Assembly: GCA_005784505.1 (NCBI GenBank)
Contig: VCAZ01000012.1
Span: forward strand, 3,477,011-3,541,010
Source: Bagarius yarrelli
Lineage: Eukaryota; Chordata; Actinopteri; Siluriformes; Sisoridae
Direction of reading: 5' to 3'
DNA length: 64,000 bases
This document shows, piece after piece, positions 21,669-34,589 of the stretch (positions within the stretch are counted from its first letter, which is position 1; every line of letters begins with the position of its first letter). The position numbers and the translations under genes are program-made. The notes below the pieces were generated by a model. It was not told the DNA's origin and did not search any database. It was given only the letters and a program-made list of their open reading frames with translations.

Positions 21669-23189
21669 ACTCAATGGCTTCAGACTAACGGCAGAAGATC
21701 TGAATTACATAGGAAGCATCTGAGGGGCATATAAAGCAGCATCAAGTTAGGGGTGTGAAAATAAAATAAATTAGATTGTATGACTTGGCACTGGGCTTCA
21801 GTAACTGTATCTATACTTGTAAATCCTAACCATAAAGCTGACCAAAATGTCTCACTGAAACACACACACACACTTCCAAAAGATTGTAATTAGATTTAAT
21901 TCCACCACTGTACTGTTTATATGTGTGTATTGACATCATCTAATCTTAGTAGGTTTAATTGTTCACTCACATGTGTGACCCACGAGGCCTGTATGTGTTT
22001 ATCATGAACCGTGTATGAGAGCACAAGCATGAAATTTTCACATCCCTATTTAAATCTTCAAGTAATACCCTTTTCCTCCAGTATATGATTTCAGGAAATG
22101 CATCTTGCCAAACAGTCACACACTTGCTAAGATTAGATTTGTGCAGTGAAAACCTGCCCGTGTACACAACCACGTCGTCCACTGTTGGATACTGGAGACA
22201 TGCAAAACAGTGATGTGATGTATTTAAGGAAGGGAATGTATGGCATCATATTTAGCAATGTAAGTTTGAATATAATCATATGTATTATAGAAAATTGCAT
22301 ATCATTATCTTCCAAGAGTCGTTTCTCACCCCACTATTATGTCAATTTTGTGGCAAACTGCATATTTCATTAGGAGCAGGTAATTTTTACTGAAGTGTTT
22401 TGAAATGTTGGTCAAGTATGTGCGTGTGTGAGAATATGTGTTTGTGTGTTATCATTCTGGCACTAGATATTACTGACATTTACTAGTTCAAGTCTCTGTT
22501 AATAACAAGTTTGCTTAGCATTTAATTTCTGATGTGTGTGTGTGTGTAAAGGGGTAAAAAGGCCCTTAAATATGAGTTTTGCACAGAACGAGGAAGTCCA
22601 TTTTTTATAGTCAGGCATGCACAGTGTGTGTGGGGGGCACATCAAGGCCACACATCAAACCAGTTGTCTCAGACCTCTAAGGTTTGACCATGCATGCATA
22701 AGTTTTTTTTTTGGTCCTCTTCTTCCTCTTTGTCCAGCAAAGTCAGTTGATAATGGGATCAGAGGGCCACCATCACTAATGCAGTCAAATTCAAGCAGAA
22801 GTGCTGCCAACTTTGGTTAAATGCAACAACGTCAATGAGACAGGTGCAATGTCACTGCCTCAACCTCATCACCCTTTTCTTTTTTCTCACTGTTTCACAG
22901 CCTACGTATTGAAAAAAAAAGTATTGACCAAATTCAGTCTAGATTTTTACAACAATAGAAACATAATTAAGAAAACCTGAAATTCTTGCTTCCTTAACGT
23001 TGACACATAACCTGATCTTATTCTCTGTCTGAGCTCAGCATGTATTAATTTTTAAGAAGTATCCCCAGACAGTGTGATTATAAGTTATAACTATAACTTA
23101 AAACATTTTTGAGACTGCTTTAATGTCTAGCAATACTGTGACAATTTTTTATATTGTATTGTTTTTTTTTAATGTTCTATCTTGTTTTA
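21669..23189. other. Mostly unique non-coding DNA
   Basis: Minor CA and TG tracts (about 21861 and 22533) and poly-T runs. No gene recognised; the 75-codon frame at 22146 and the 67-codon frame at 22617 have no family resemblance. Confidence 0.5.
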
Positions 23190-23270
23190 TTGAAAAGAAC
23201 TTTGGTTTACCCTGTTGTAAAGGTTGTATAAATAAATAATTGATAATTGATTGGTTGATATTGATTGACT
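23190..23270 (+). repeat. Retroposon-type 3' tail
   Basis: GTATAAATAAATAATTGATA is followed by ATTGATTGGTTGATATTGAT. Such ATTGATTG tails close many fish LINEs and SINEs. The body of the element is not recognisable. Confidence 0.4.
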
Positions 23271-23794
23271 GTGATAACCATTGGTTACTAATGAAAGCTT
23301 TTTTTAATTATATCAACTGTAGTTAAAATCTGAATTTTTATTTCTTGGAGCTACGTCCAAAACAGTCCTATGTACCTGAAGTGTCTATGTAAAGACATCC
23401 ATGGCACCCCTGATGGTTAAAACCAGAAATAGGGTGGATTTGTAAGTATACCTTGATTTTAATGACAGTTTAGCAGGTACAGCTTTCCCCATTCATGTTT
23501 TTGACACACCACTGGAAGACATGTAAATAAAGCCTTTATGACAACACAACAATTAAAAGCAAAATATTTTTCCTCTGATTGGTTGGATAGTGGTGCTCCA
23601 CATCATTATTTTCTCTTTGTTACACTGCCTAAACCCTGGAATTCCATGTTAGTACTATAGTATATAATATAATATATATCCAAAAAATTGTAAAAATTGC
23701 ACAACTCAAAATGTAGCTACTCTTTAATAACCGCCACTTTAAGTGGTTAGTGTAGCTGTGTAGCTAATTTAAGTACTGTTCTAACCTTGGTAGA
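23271..23794. other. AT-rich unique non-coding DNA
   Basis: No family recognised. Confidence 0.5.
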
Positions 23795-23910
23795 CCATAT
23801 CTCCATTGAGCCAGCTTTGTGCACAGGGAGATTGTCATGCTGGTACACTTCTGGGACCTTTAGATGAGTTGAAGGTAACTCTTAATGCTAGAAATCTAAA
23901 ATTACTTGTT
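23795..23910 (+). mobile_element. Tc1-like fragment, middle part
   Basis: CCAGCTTTGTGCACAGGGAG, ATTGTCATGCTGGTACACTT and CTTAATGCTAGAA follow the order of the middle of the fish Tc1 family also seen at 42.7 and 45.0 kb. Confidence 0.55.
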
Positions 23911-23947
23911 CCAAATTTGAGGTATAATTTGAGAAAGGCCATATATC

Positions 23948-24125
23948 CACTATATAGATAAAACTATTGGGACTGTCCACACTTCAAAAATGCTTTCTAC
24001 TAGATTTTTTAGCATTGCTTCTGATTTTTTTTTTTCCTTTAGCCACAATAGTGTTAATGAGATTAGGTACAGGTGTTGAGTAAGGAGACCTAGAGTGTAG
24101 TCAGTGTACCAGTTCATCCCAAAGA
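23948..24125 (+). mobile_element. Tc1-like fragment, 5' end
   Basis: It opens with the terminus CCACTATATAGATAAAACTA-TTGGGAC and continues with TTTCTACTAGATTTTTTAGC and AGTGTACCAGTTCATCCCAA. It lies downstream of the middle fragment although it represents the beginning of the element, so the two are separate insertions or a rearrangement. Confidence 0.6.
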
Positions 24126-26986
24126 ATCAGCTTACTTACTCATATAGCATTGACTATATAGCATATATGGTTTATGTCTTAAAACCCTTAAGCTTTAAGT
24201 ATCTAAAAAATCAAATGGATCTTTTGTCCCATTATAGCACGTATAGAGCATGTATTAGACAGATAATTCCAAGCTCTATGTATGCTTTTATAATACTTAT
24301 AGTATGTTTATAATAATAAACCTAATAATATAATTCCTAATAATATAACACAATGTTCCTTAACATATTTGTGTACAAAAGTACATGATGACATGAATAG
24401 ATAAATTTAACCTAGACCAAGCTGTGGTGTAGTATCTGTGTTATGTAAGTGCACACAAGCTCAGCTGCACGATGTTGCATAGCACGATCCACACACAGAC
24501 ACACACACTCACACACAGGTGATTACTAGAAGCTGTTATTGTACCGGAAATCTGTGGCAACCTAAGCAGGCAGTTTTGAAGCTATCAACATAAACACGTA
24601 CACTGAAAAACACAAACACACACCGTGCATACACATACAGTTTTCAGCTAATCTGTGTGTGTGTGTGTGTGTGTGTGTGCACCTGCCAAGGGAATTTGCT
24701 TTTGCATCTTTCACATGTCAGCCAACTGTGTGTTCTCCACATCTGATTTACGCACTTTGAGGTTTCTCAGCTTAACAATGCACATAGTGGCGTGACGGCA
24801 CAAGGTTTTATCTCACCCCACTGACTTCCTCTCATCACACATACACACCCAGTACACACAATACATCCATACACTTTGCTTAGAAAATACATGAATTAGG
24901 ATGTGCAGTAAGATGGTTTACTTGCATATAAAGTGTGCACTATCACTCTGTTCTGACTGTTTTCTTTTTATTTTATCTGTGTCATTGTAAAACTGTTCTT
25001 TTTGTAGTTTCATTTCAATTCTCTTGAATTTTTCATTATGATTTTACAGTCTATAATTTTGCATATGCATGGAAACTGTACATACACTGACAGTATGCAT
25101 TTGAAATTGTTTATCTTTCCCTAGCTTTAAGGTTTGTATGAATAATGCTTTGTTCTCACTCTAGCTTGTAATTTCTCTACACACAGCTTGAACTATTTTG
25201 CAAATGTAAAATGTGCCAGCTAAGCTTATGCAACGTTTCCATGTAACTCTTCCGAAATCATGACATCCGCAAATAGGAGCATACATGCACCCAAATGGAA
25301 GGGGCTCCAAAATAAAGACACGGTAAGTGTAGTGTGTTTCCCATAACCAGTACACAACCTTTACAAAAAGAGCGAAGGAAACTTCGGAGCAAGGTGTACT
25401 TACTGATGCTATCAGATCATCACCCTTTGCTGTTTTTCAGATCGGCCCCTGTGGTTAGCCGGGCCTGCAAGCGTAGTCAGAACATCTGCAACTTGTGGTT
25501 CACGACACTCTTTGCTCAGAATTCAGCTATGAAGAGATCGTGATGCTTTATCATATGTGATTGTGACAGCTTTGTTTTTCATGGTTTTACTGTGACAACA
25601 TGGATTAGACTTAACCTCTTGCACAACAGAGCATCCAACGGTGTGCACCTATTTTGGAGCTCTCGAAAACACATTTTCTGGTAAATAAGCATGCCTCTAT
25701 CAGCCTACAACACTGAAAAACAAAATTAAATAGCAGACTGTTCCATTTTATGTTTCATATTCTTCAGGGTCTTTCCCTTTTCTTGATTTTTTTTATCACT
25801 AACTTTCTCTTTTTATTATTATTTTTCAGAAGCGTTAGGAGTGTGTCAGAATATAAAATAGTCCAACTTTGGGGATGGAAATTTTTCTTTGGAAAAACAG
25901 TCATGTTTCATTTCTTCAAAGGAGCTCTGCTTCTCTATAGCTTAGACTGTCTGGAAATGTTCAGCAGGTTCAAAAGGGGGTTTGTGTTTATTTTCCATTA
26001 AGAATATTGTGTTCTTGAAGGGGCTTCAGCAGCTAAAAAGACATACTCATCAGGGACAAACTGATTTCTGATTTATTTGCATGTTGTAATCTCTTGTTGT
26101 TCTAAGTACACATTGTCGGTAGGTAGTAACAAGTCACATTTACTTGAGCAGATGTTTGGAAAGAATATACCTTTAGGAGTAGGTTTAACTGACCTTACTC
26201 TCACTTTTACTGATGTAAATTTTGAGTTTGGAAAAGTGAGATGTAGAGAGCATATCTATGGAGACAGGAAACTCATGGTGTCACATGGGTGTCCTCACAT
26301 TTTCACCCCAAGTAAGGAAAAAAACTTTACATAATATGATGCTTTCTATGGTACCAAAACAATACATCAGTGTACAGAATTCCAGCTACAACCTAAGGAA
26401 AGAAGAATGACTATTTGATGGTTATTGTGTAACTATGGGCTCTTTTTTTGTGTTCATATTTGATGTAATTAATTGTTAGAGTTATTCTGGATTTAGGATT
26501 TTCCCTTCAGTCAATCAAATCTAAGATAACTAGTAACTCACTATTTAATTATTCTTATCATTACATCGATACTTTATTACTCCTACACACGTAACTTTAA
26601 ACATGAACATTTTTACAGTTACTTGAGTCATTATTTATATAAGTATTTTTACTTGTGCATAAGTATATTAAATGTATACTTCTATTTCATACACTACATG
26701 GACAATAGCAGTGGTGGGCTATCGAATGGGCGCCATGACAGGCTAACAGCTAGCACTGAACACAACAAGCTATTTTACTGTCCGTGTTTACCTTTTAATA
26801 CTAGTAAAGGGACACAGAATGATTCTGGCTTTAACAATCAACAGCTGAACTAAGGCTCCGAAAGCTATATAATGTCAGCAGTGTATGATATTTGCACATT
26901 ATTTGCATATAGCTGCGTGAGGTGTAACATGAATGTTTAGAAGTGTCTGTATGTGGTTTACAGTTGCTTACTGAAAGCCCACAGTA
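24126..26986. other. Unique non-coding DNA with short CA/TG tracts
   Basis: A (TG)n tract lies at 24653-24680, and interrupted ACAC tracts at 24490-24520 and 24840-24860. No gene recognised. The open frames near 25334-25543, 25750-26001 and 26077-26334 show no family resemblance or splice context. Confidence 0.45.
24653..24680. repeat. (TG)n microsatellite
   Basis: About 13 TG units. Confidence 0.9.
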
Positions 26987-27174
26987 CACCACTGGACAAA
27001 ACTACTGGGACACCTAAACATTACAATATATTTTTTTGAACATTCTTTTCCAGATTTACTCTCCTCTTACTCCTATAACAACCTGCAAACTTCTGAAAAG
27101 GCTTTCCACTAGATTTTAAGGTTTTTTTTTCCGTCAGACCACAAAACTTGTCCACAAACCTTTGACCATATAGT
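26987..27174 (+). mobile_element. Short Tc1-derived MITE
   Basis: Its start, CACCACTGGACAAAACTACT-GGGACACC, and its end, CACAAACCTTTGACCATATAGT, are degenerate inverted repeats of the Tc1 family. Only about 190 bases lie between them, including AAAGGCTTTCCACTAGATTT. It is a non-autonomous deletion product. Confidence 0.6.
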
Positions 27175-27384
27175 TTACCTTTAACAGTACCTTATATGCT
27201 TTATTGATATAATATTTTACTGGTGATATGTCTACATAAATATATCATTTATGACTAATGTAATTTCAAGTCTAACAGGCCTAAAATATCAGACTATGTC
27301 ATAGTGATATAACATTCCATTTGACTAAGTATGTACATACACAATCTGTTTTTAAATATCATGTTTTTTTACATTAACTAAGAG

Positions 27385-27522
27385 GCCCAAACATCCAGAA
27401 TGTCAATGACCTTGTGCAAAAGTGTGGTTCATTGGCAGCTTTTTTTCAAAATTAATGTGGATTAATTCGATTGGCCTGCACAACCTGAACCCAAGGGAAC
27501 ATCTTTGGGATAAACTGGTCCT
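27385..27522 (-). mobile_element. Tc1-like fragment
   Basis: CCAAACATCCAGAATGTCAA, TTGGCCTGCACAACCTGAAC and GGGAACATCTTTGGGATAAA match the reverse of the part around the 'reading frame start' of the same Tc1 family. Confidence 0.55.
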
Positions 27523-27724
27523 TTGGATCATTTTAACAACGTTGTTTCAAACTTAAGTGGAAAACCTATATATAACAACAAGGGCAAGCTTATATGCTAT
27601 CTACATCTATAGATATACGCTATACTATATGGGTAAAAGTGTGAGCATTCATATAGAGTTGTTCCTTATTTGCTGCTATTTATAACCCTTACGCTTTTAC
27701 TAGAATATGTACTGTGGTCATTTG

Positions 27725-27895
27725 CCCATTTAACCACACTGCTGATCTGGAAATTGTGGGTTCAATTCGCTGCACCAATATGCTGCTACCTCTGGGCCCC
27801 TGAGCAAGGCCCGTAACCTTCAACTTCTAAGTTGGATAAAAAAAACTTCTAAGTTGGAAAAGGGAATCTGCTAAATGTCAGTAATGTAAATGTAA
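27725..27895 (+). mobile_element. tRNA-derived SINE with an internal duplication
   Basis: Family blocks TTGTGGGTTCAATTCGCTGC (B box), CTCTGGGCCCCTGAGCAAGG, and the tail GGGAATCTGCTAAATGTCAG then AATGTAAATG. AACTTCTAAGTTGGA occurs twice (about 27819 and 27844), on either side of a short A run; the duplicate replaces the usual AGATAAATGTAAGT block. Confidence 0.8.
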
Positions 27896-29859
27896 AAAGT
27901 GTTTAATTAATATTTTTTACCTGTTGATCAACATGCATCTTCAGGGCAAGAAAAATAGAATATGCACTATCAACATGCATATTAAAGTACAAGAGTAGAA
28001 TAGAAATTAGAGTACAATAGAAAACGCTATGAATCAAAGCAAAAGTACATATCTAAAATGGCAGTTCTAAAAATGGACTGAAATGCTAGTTCTAACATGA
28101 CACCAGCTTAACATTTATTACAGCTTATAACGCCAAGCTTTAATAAATCTTGAGCTGGTGTCATGTTATTAGGACTTTAAGTAACATGTTATGTCATAAC
28201 TGAATGTCATCGTTGTGTATGTTGCTTGCTGTATTATTATGGTGTAATCTATGGAAAAGGAAGTCAGTATGTCTATTATTACCGATCTGTCCTAACCTTC
28301 CTGTAAAATTAATCCATTTAATCAATTCCACTAGTTCCAAATTTTTATACACACATACACACAATTGCACACACTTTTTTCTGCCATTTTGTACCCAGTA
28401 ACCAGAAAGGCCCCCATTGTTCCAATCACAAGAATATAGATTTTTTTACAGCTCAGGCATAACAATGCACCCAAGCCATTTAAGTCTATTATGAACCCAG
28501 TGGTCTCGCTTTACGAGCACTAAATGAATGGAATAGGTAGGCGCATTTGAAAAAAAAGAGATTTAAAAGAGAGAAAAAAGGGGAAAGTGGCATGACAAAA
28601 GAGCTGTTCAAGCTTCCTCTTGTAACTGAGCTGTGGTTGCTGGGCTGAGGAAAGCTTTGATGTAGCAGTCGTCAGGGGAGGGTGGATGGACGAAGTGTGA
28701 AGGCCATGGATAAGTGACCTAAAGGGTTTCAGGAGAGGAGATAAAGGAAAGCACAAGCAGTAATATAGGAGTACTGTAACCTCTCCTTTTATATAGGCAA
28801 CACACACACATATTCACACTCTATACTACACACAAGCCTTTATCACACAAAAGAACACACATTTGCTGATGCTCAACTGTTTCGCAGCTCAAAGTAACTG
28901 CTAGATAGTGGGTTCAGAGTAGGAGTACAGACAATAGAAAAATCTCCTTGGAAATAACTGATCTGTACTTTTATAACTGATGAACTACCAATCAGTTCAT
29001 GGACATGTAGTGCACTATCATGTAAATTAGGCATTATTACAGTATCAGAGATGAAGCCTTGATAACATCTGATTTATTAAGCAGTGGAAAGTCTTTTGTT
29101 ACAAGCTGTATTCACCTCTTTACATTTTTCGCATCCCACCACAGTTGTTTTCCTTAGAGAAATGTGCAGTAATTTATCTCATAGAAGAATGGTTCATAGT
29201 AAATGTTGCTGATGTTCGGGTGGTCGGATTGTCTAGGTTGAAAAGATCAGTTAAGTAATTAAAAGAATGTTAGTACAGGTACAGTAGAAAGCCAACAAAC
29301 ACTTAATATTCATTCACTTACAACTAACATTAATTAATGCAGTTAATTAATGTGCTTAATCTATATGTTGATCTCTGTAACTAAAAGATTAAGGCACTTG
29401 TATTATTTTTAATAATAATTTTGGATTTTTTTCTCATGCAGATCAGTTCCAGTGGTCAAATATTAGCATCATACCTGGATATATAATTGGTCTGCCCAGC
29501 ATAAAATTCTGTATTAAAGCCAGTCTTCATTAGCTCTTATGATGTCATTATAAGATTAGTATTGAGTATGGAGTATAATCCCATGATTATATCTTTGATG
29601 TTATAATATGAAGAAGTGATACTTACGTATTTATATCCATACATATACACATTTTTAAATTCCACCCTGTTTTTATCAACTGTGTTTTTCTATACGTTTT
29701 ATTCATTATGCCACAGACCTAGCCCTTTAAACTGAAACATTTTCATTAGACCATCACCATAACTTGAAATCCCTGCAGCTCTCTGTCACTCACACACTGA
29801 CACAGTGAAAAAGAGAAAAACAATAATTCTCGTCTCTTCTCTCAGCAGGACCAGGGTTT
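27896..29859. other. AT-rich unique non-coding DNA
   Basis: No family recognised. A minus-strand 95-codon frame at 28520-28807 has no family resemblance. Confidence 0.5.
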
Positions 29860-30480
29860 TCTATTAGAATGAGAAGGACAGACAGAAAAGGCAGACATGA
29901 AAGATGTGTGAAGGCCCAGTACGATACTGGGGTTGTAAACACTGTAAGGCGATCACCATGGCAGCCATGCAGTATTACCAGGCATCTGCGCGACCTTCCA
30001 AAGCCAAGCGCCCCCTGTAAATGCCCCCACTTGGCCCTCGTTCTCTCTCCATGGTCGGCCTCTTACTGTTGCCCAGCAGAGCAGAGTGCACAGCAGAGCT
30101 CTGGCCTTGATGAGCGAAAGCCTTGGGAGAGGCGAGGGGTAGGAGTGGTGTGTGTGGCAGGGGCCCATGTACCTTGAAACACATTGTGCCACAGGTCGTG
30201 CAGTAAGTTTCTCGGACAAAAAGAAAGCGGGAAACGTGAGAAAGGACAGGCGGCGGTGGGGGTGGGAGATTGTGTAAGGAAAGGAAAAGTAGAGAGATGA
30301 GGAAGACAGGTGGCTCCTAGTGCCTTCTTCATAAATCCTGCCTGTGTGCAAAGCCATCAGGTGAGGCCTGTGCTTAGCATTTTGCTTGGCCAGCCTAACT
30401 CTACCAAGTGTTACCCTAATGACTTTACACCAACAGCCTGGGACAATGCGTTTCATTGACCATGGAACTGCACCCAAACA
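29860..30480. other. Higher-complexity, GC-richer block, candidate conserved non-coding DNA
   Basis: It has a balanced base mix and overlapping open frames on both strands (plus 29869-30177; minus 30477-29953, 174 codons; also shorter ones). None of the translations resembles a protein family, and open frames on both strands suggest lack of stop-rich AT content rather than coding. Confidence 0.3.
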
Positions 30481-31369
30481 TTCATAACCAGCCTAGCCAC
30501 AAATGTTTGCCTACACTTATATGTTATTCCTAGATAAACCTTTATTTTCAGTAAAGGAATGTTTTTTAAACACAGCTGAGTATGGATTAGCAGAGACACA
30601 CCTTTTTTTGAATGAAGAACATTCCCATTTCAACCAATTTTAACTCCCATGATCACATGCCCATTAATCTGTTACCTTATTAACTGTCGTAAAAGTCTTT
30701 TAAGGTCCATTAAAGTAAGTGCTTGACAAAATCGTAGTGAAGCATTGCAGAATTAACAATTTTAGCTTTGTGTGAAAATCGACCGAGGGAGAATAATTTC
30801 TTATTTTAATAAGTTCCTTAAGGCACTGGAGCTGTAAGAAATCCGAAGAAGGGGTTAGCATAAAGCGACATTAATTCATGGTTTGGTATATGTGCGCAGT
30901 GAGCCACCATACTAAACTGTCTAATTCAATCCCAAGTCAAATTAATTTTTTGATGTAGGGTATTCATTCAGACTGACCTTGATCACCACTGACATTTAAG
31001 AGGCTCAGTAAGGCTAGCTCTGGTGCTAACTAAAATAGAAGGCCAAGGTGAGCTGGGTGGCATTTCCCGTTTTGTGGGGTTGAGGTTCCTGAATCAGCTT
31101 ACAATGCCCACGCGACTCTTATGACCTTGTCATGTATCTTGCTGATAGTCCACCGCAACTATAGCACAAATATAGACTATGAACAGAGTGAGTAAGTGCA
31201 TGACTAGTGGGTATGTGTGGGACAGGAAGAGGGTGTTGACGAGGTCTTTTTTTTGGAATCCGTATTAGAGAGTGACTACTTATTTAGAGACGATGTTGAG
31301 GAGATATTGGTGAAAGAGAGGGAGAAAAAGGGACTGAACAGAAAGACATAGAAGAGAAATTAGAACAAG
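30481..31369. other. Unique non-coding DNA
   Basis: Nothing recognised. Confidence 0.5.
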
Positions 31370-31990
31370 ATGGAGCGCTGAGAGTTGAAAAGAATGTAGT
31401 GCAAACTGGAAAATGCCGCAGGGGACTTCATGCTTGATTTGTCCCTGTTTTGAGAACAGTTAGCTGTCAATGGGGTATAAAGAGAGGAGGGGCTGCAAGC
31501 AGCACAGTACGGTGCCTCCATTCGAGGCCGATTCAGGCATCTCACATGTTCGGCCTCTGCTAAGCTCCGCATCCAGGCATTGTGAGTCTCTCAATGTGCT
31601 CAGCAAGGGCCTGTGCTAGAAAAGTTCTGTTCCATTGTGGATCCTTCTTTACCACCAGCGCAAGAGCTCTCGTCCGGGTGCTTTGAGGCCAACACCGGGC
31701 TTTTCAGAAAAGCATTTGAAGCAGCACTCAAAAGACTCCAGTGCCCTCAGGAAGGGTGAAAGGAAATGAATGTCTTCATTGGTGACAAGGCAGTTGTGTT
31801 TCAGAGCCAGCCACCGGAGGGGTACTGTTTCTGTGTTCTGCAGTTGGCGGGCCACTGTTGTTTTTTGGCGCCAATGGGAAACCCGGGCTTTCATTCTCAG
31901 GGTTCAAAGCAGACAAAGATTCTGTTTTGAGAGCAAGCATGGGGAGTTTGCAGGTAGAGCTTTGGTAGATTAGAGTTAATCTTACCATTT
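31370..31990. other. Higher-complexity block, candidate conserved non-coding DNA
   Basis: From about 31400 the sequence is free of homopolymers and simple repeats and holds GC-rich islands (for example TTCTTTACCACCAGCGCAAG and GGCGCCAATGGGAAACCCGG). No repeat family and no convincing exon. Short frames occur on both strands. Confidence 0.35.
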
Positions 31991-34134
31991 ATGGGGCCTG
32001 TCAGTCACAAAGTTTTTGCTTCAGGCAGCCTGTAGGGTGTCGGTTTGTATCCAGCTTTTTTTTTTGCTGAAGTAGCCTGTCATTAAATTATAAAATCTGG
32101 TATACAGGGTATGAATTTTAAAAAAGGCATTTTGGAATATTTGGATTGCTGCACTCTTGTTTTTACATGTTCATTTATATAAGGTAATTATCAATAATAT
32201 TTTGTATACCACATCTAACATAAAAAAGAGTCACAGCATGCAAAGCACAATAACATTATAAACATTAAACAGTGTGAAAGGATGAACACTTTTCCTGTTT
32301 TCAATACTTGAGGAGAACAGTTACGTTTTAGGGCACTGCCCACTGACCTTCACCAGCTTAGGGCACTGCAAGATGAAAAAGTGGAACTGGAATGAATGAG
32401 TAGTCATACTCTACCTCATGCTTCAAACCTAGACATAATTTAAATAACTTTTCAAGTGATTCTTTGGGTTTATATAATTCGATTTATTATTCGAACCATT
32501 TTTAAGCAGTTTCTTACTGGAATGCACACACACTTGCCGATAACTAAAACAAACAGCTACAGCAAATAAAAAAAGTGTGCTAAATTAATAGTGTGTAAAT
32601 ATTCAAGGATTTACCGTAATTAGTTATATTGGCAGCACAGAGGGGCCCCTTAATAAAAATCTGCCCCATAAATGCGTGAACCAGCCCTGAGTGAAGGTAC
32701 CAATTAGAATGGTGAAAGGAGAAGTAAGTGACCAGATTTGACTGATTATTTGGTTTCCCCAATTGTCCCTCAGCAGGCTCTACAGGAAATCACAGACACA
32801 GAGATAAAAGAAAAGAGCCAAAGTAAAAAAAATAGGGATGTATAAAAGCAGAAGAGTTAGTAACTAAGGTTGAGGAGGCAAAAAAAGAAAGGAATATAAA
32901 AAATGGATGACTGAGTTAGAGCAACAGTTAGGGTTAATATGGGCTCTAGGTGGAAAACAGAAATAATCGAGCTCTCTTTCTTCTTTTTTTTTCCCCTTTT
33001 TTTTCCTTACATATAGTCACGTTATATAAAAATATCATATATTGCATATTTAAGCCTAAGGACTTTAGACTTATATAATCATGTCATATGATAGCATTTC
33101 TTTTTCCCTTTGGTCCTCATCTGTATGCTGTCTTTCCTGCCATTGTTTTTCCCCACATCTAAATACATTGCTGTGAAAAAAAATTTAAAAGAAAGACAAA
33201 AAGGAAAGGATTAAACTACATCAACTTCATTTTAAGTTAAAATATTCATTCGCCTTTATATCGGCATGATGTCAGTGTGTGTAAACACAAATTACTGCTG
33301 TGCTGGATAGGAGAGAGACAAGAAAATGTAATTATGTAGCAGCTTAACAGGACTCAAGCAGTACCCGTGTCGTTATGGTTACACTGATGTTGACGTGGAT
33401 AAGATGTACAGGGTACACAACATCCCAGAATGACCTCCCCATCTCGACAGCAACTCCATCATGATAATCGTCAGAAGTCTTTTTCAGGCAGTGAGTCATT
33501 TGAAAAATTAAAAACAGCTGGAGCTTTAGGTAACATGAGGACATTGTCTTTTGAAGGCCTACTTTATTATTATTTATAAGAGCTACTTTATAATACTGGA
33601 CAAATGTACCTCCCATTCAGATGACAATGATGTTTACAATGTGAACATGAACATCTAGATATACTTTTATATATATAATTGCATATAATTGTTGTATAAT
33701 ATTACATTTTATTTTTAGTTTATTTTTATAACATGGTAAAGCATTTCACTACATGGTATAACATTTTACATTAACAATGCTTTTATGAATGCTGCTTTAA
33801 TACCCAAAAATTAATTGTATATCTTGTCTTTTGTTCAGAGAAGAAAAATGGGTTAAAGAATGTTCCAGTTATCTTTATGTAAAAATATAAAGTCAGTTCC
33901 TGTATAACCAATTAACCCGTCATATATGAAAAATGTCAAGTGAGAGTTTTTTAAATATAGCATTAACAAATATAGCATTAACAAATTAGCTACAAGGTGC
34001 TTTTTTAAATGTATCAAATGTTTATGCCTTTTAGAAATGCAAAAAAAAAATATCTCATTTAAAATGTTTATCCAGGATTTAAATAAAGTATTATTCTGTC
34101 CAATGTTTTTTTTTTAACCTACAGATGCACACTT
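31991..34134. other. AT-rich unique non-coding DNA
   Basis: Long A and T runs (about 32980-33010, 33177-33186). No family recognised. Confidence 0.5.
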
Positions 34135-34235
34135 GCATCGCATTAGACAGATGGTTCAGGGTTAATGAACTTGCTCAAGGGCCTAGTGTTGGAATTTGAC
34201 CTCACCATTTTCTGATTAGCAGTCCATTGTAATCT
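34135..34235 (-). mobile_element. tRNA-derived SINE, short fragment
   Basis: In plus orientation GGTTAATGAACTTGCTCAAG then GGCCTAGTGTTGGAATTTGA then GATTAGCAGTCCATTG, the complement of the SINE body and tRNA head. The tail is decayed. Confidence 0.6.
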
Positions 34236-34589
34236 TTAGTCATGTTGTTGATTATGTTATGTTGATTTTTACTGGATACTAATAGAAGATTTAGCATATC
34301 AGTCATTTAAATCAGAAATCCATTAAAAGTTTTTTAACTTATTTTTACTCCTTTTTCCCGTCAATTTTTTTAAATGAATACTCTAAAGCATTAAAGGAAG
34401 TAAGGAGTAAACATAATCTATTCTGACCATTTAGTAATTAAGTTTAGAAGCCAAGTAAAATAATTTTTTTCTCTTATCAAACCTTAAACTTATGTTGATG
34501 GTCTTTTGTTTGGTGTTACAAAGATGAAAATTGGTTTTCTTTTCTGGCCTGTGTGCACTAATGTGGTAACCTCTCGACTACCGATTGTA
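34236..34589. other. AT-rich unique non-coding DNA
   Basis: Nothing recognised. Confidence 0.5.

Noticed and set aside
29953..30477. 174-codon minus-strand open frame.
   Set aside because: Overlaps other open frames on both strands and resembles no protein.
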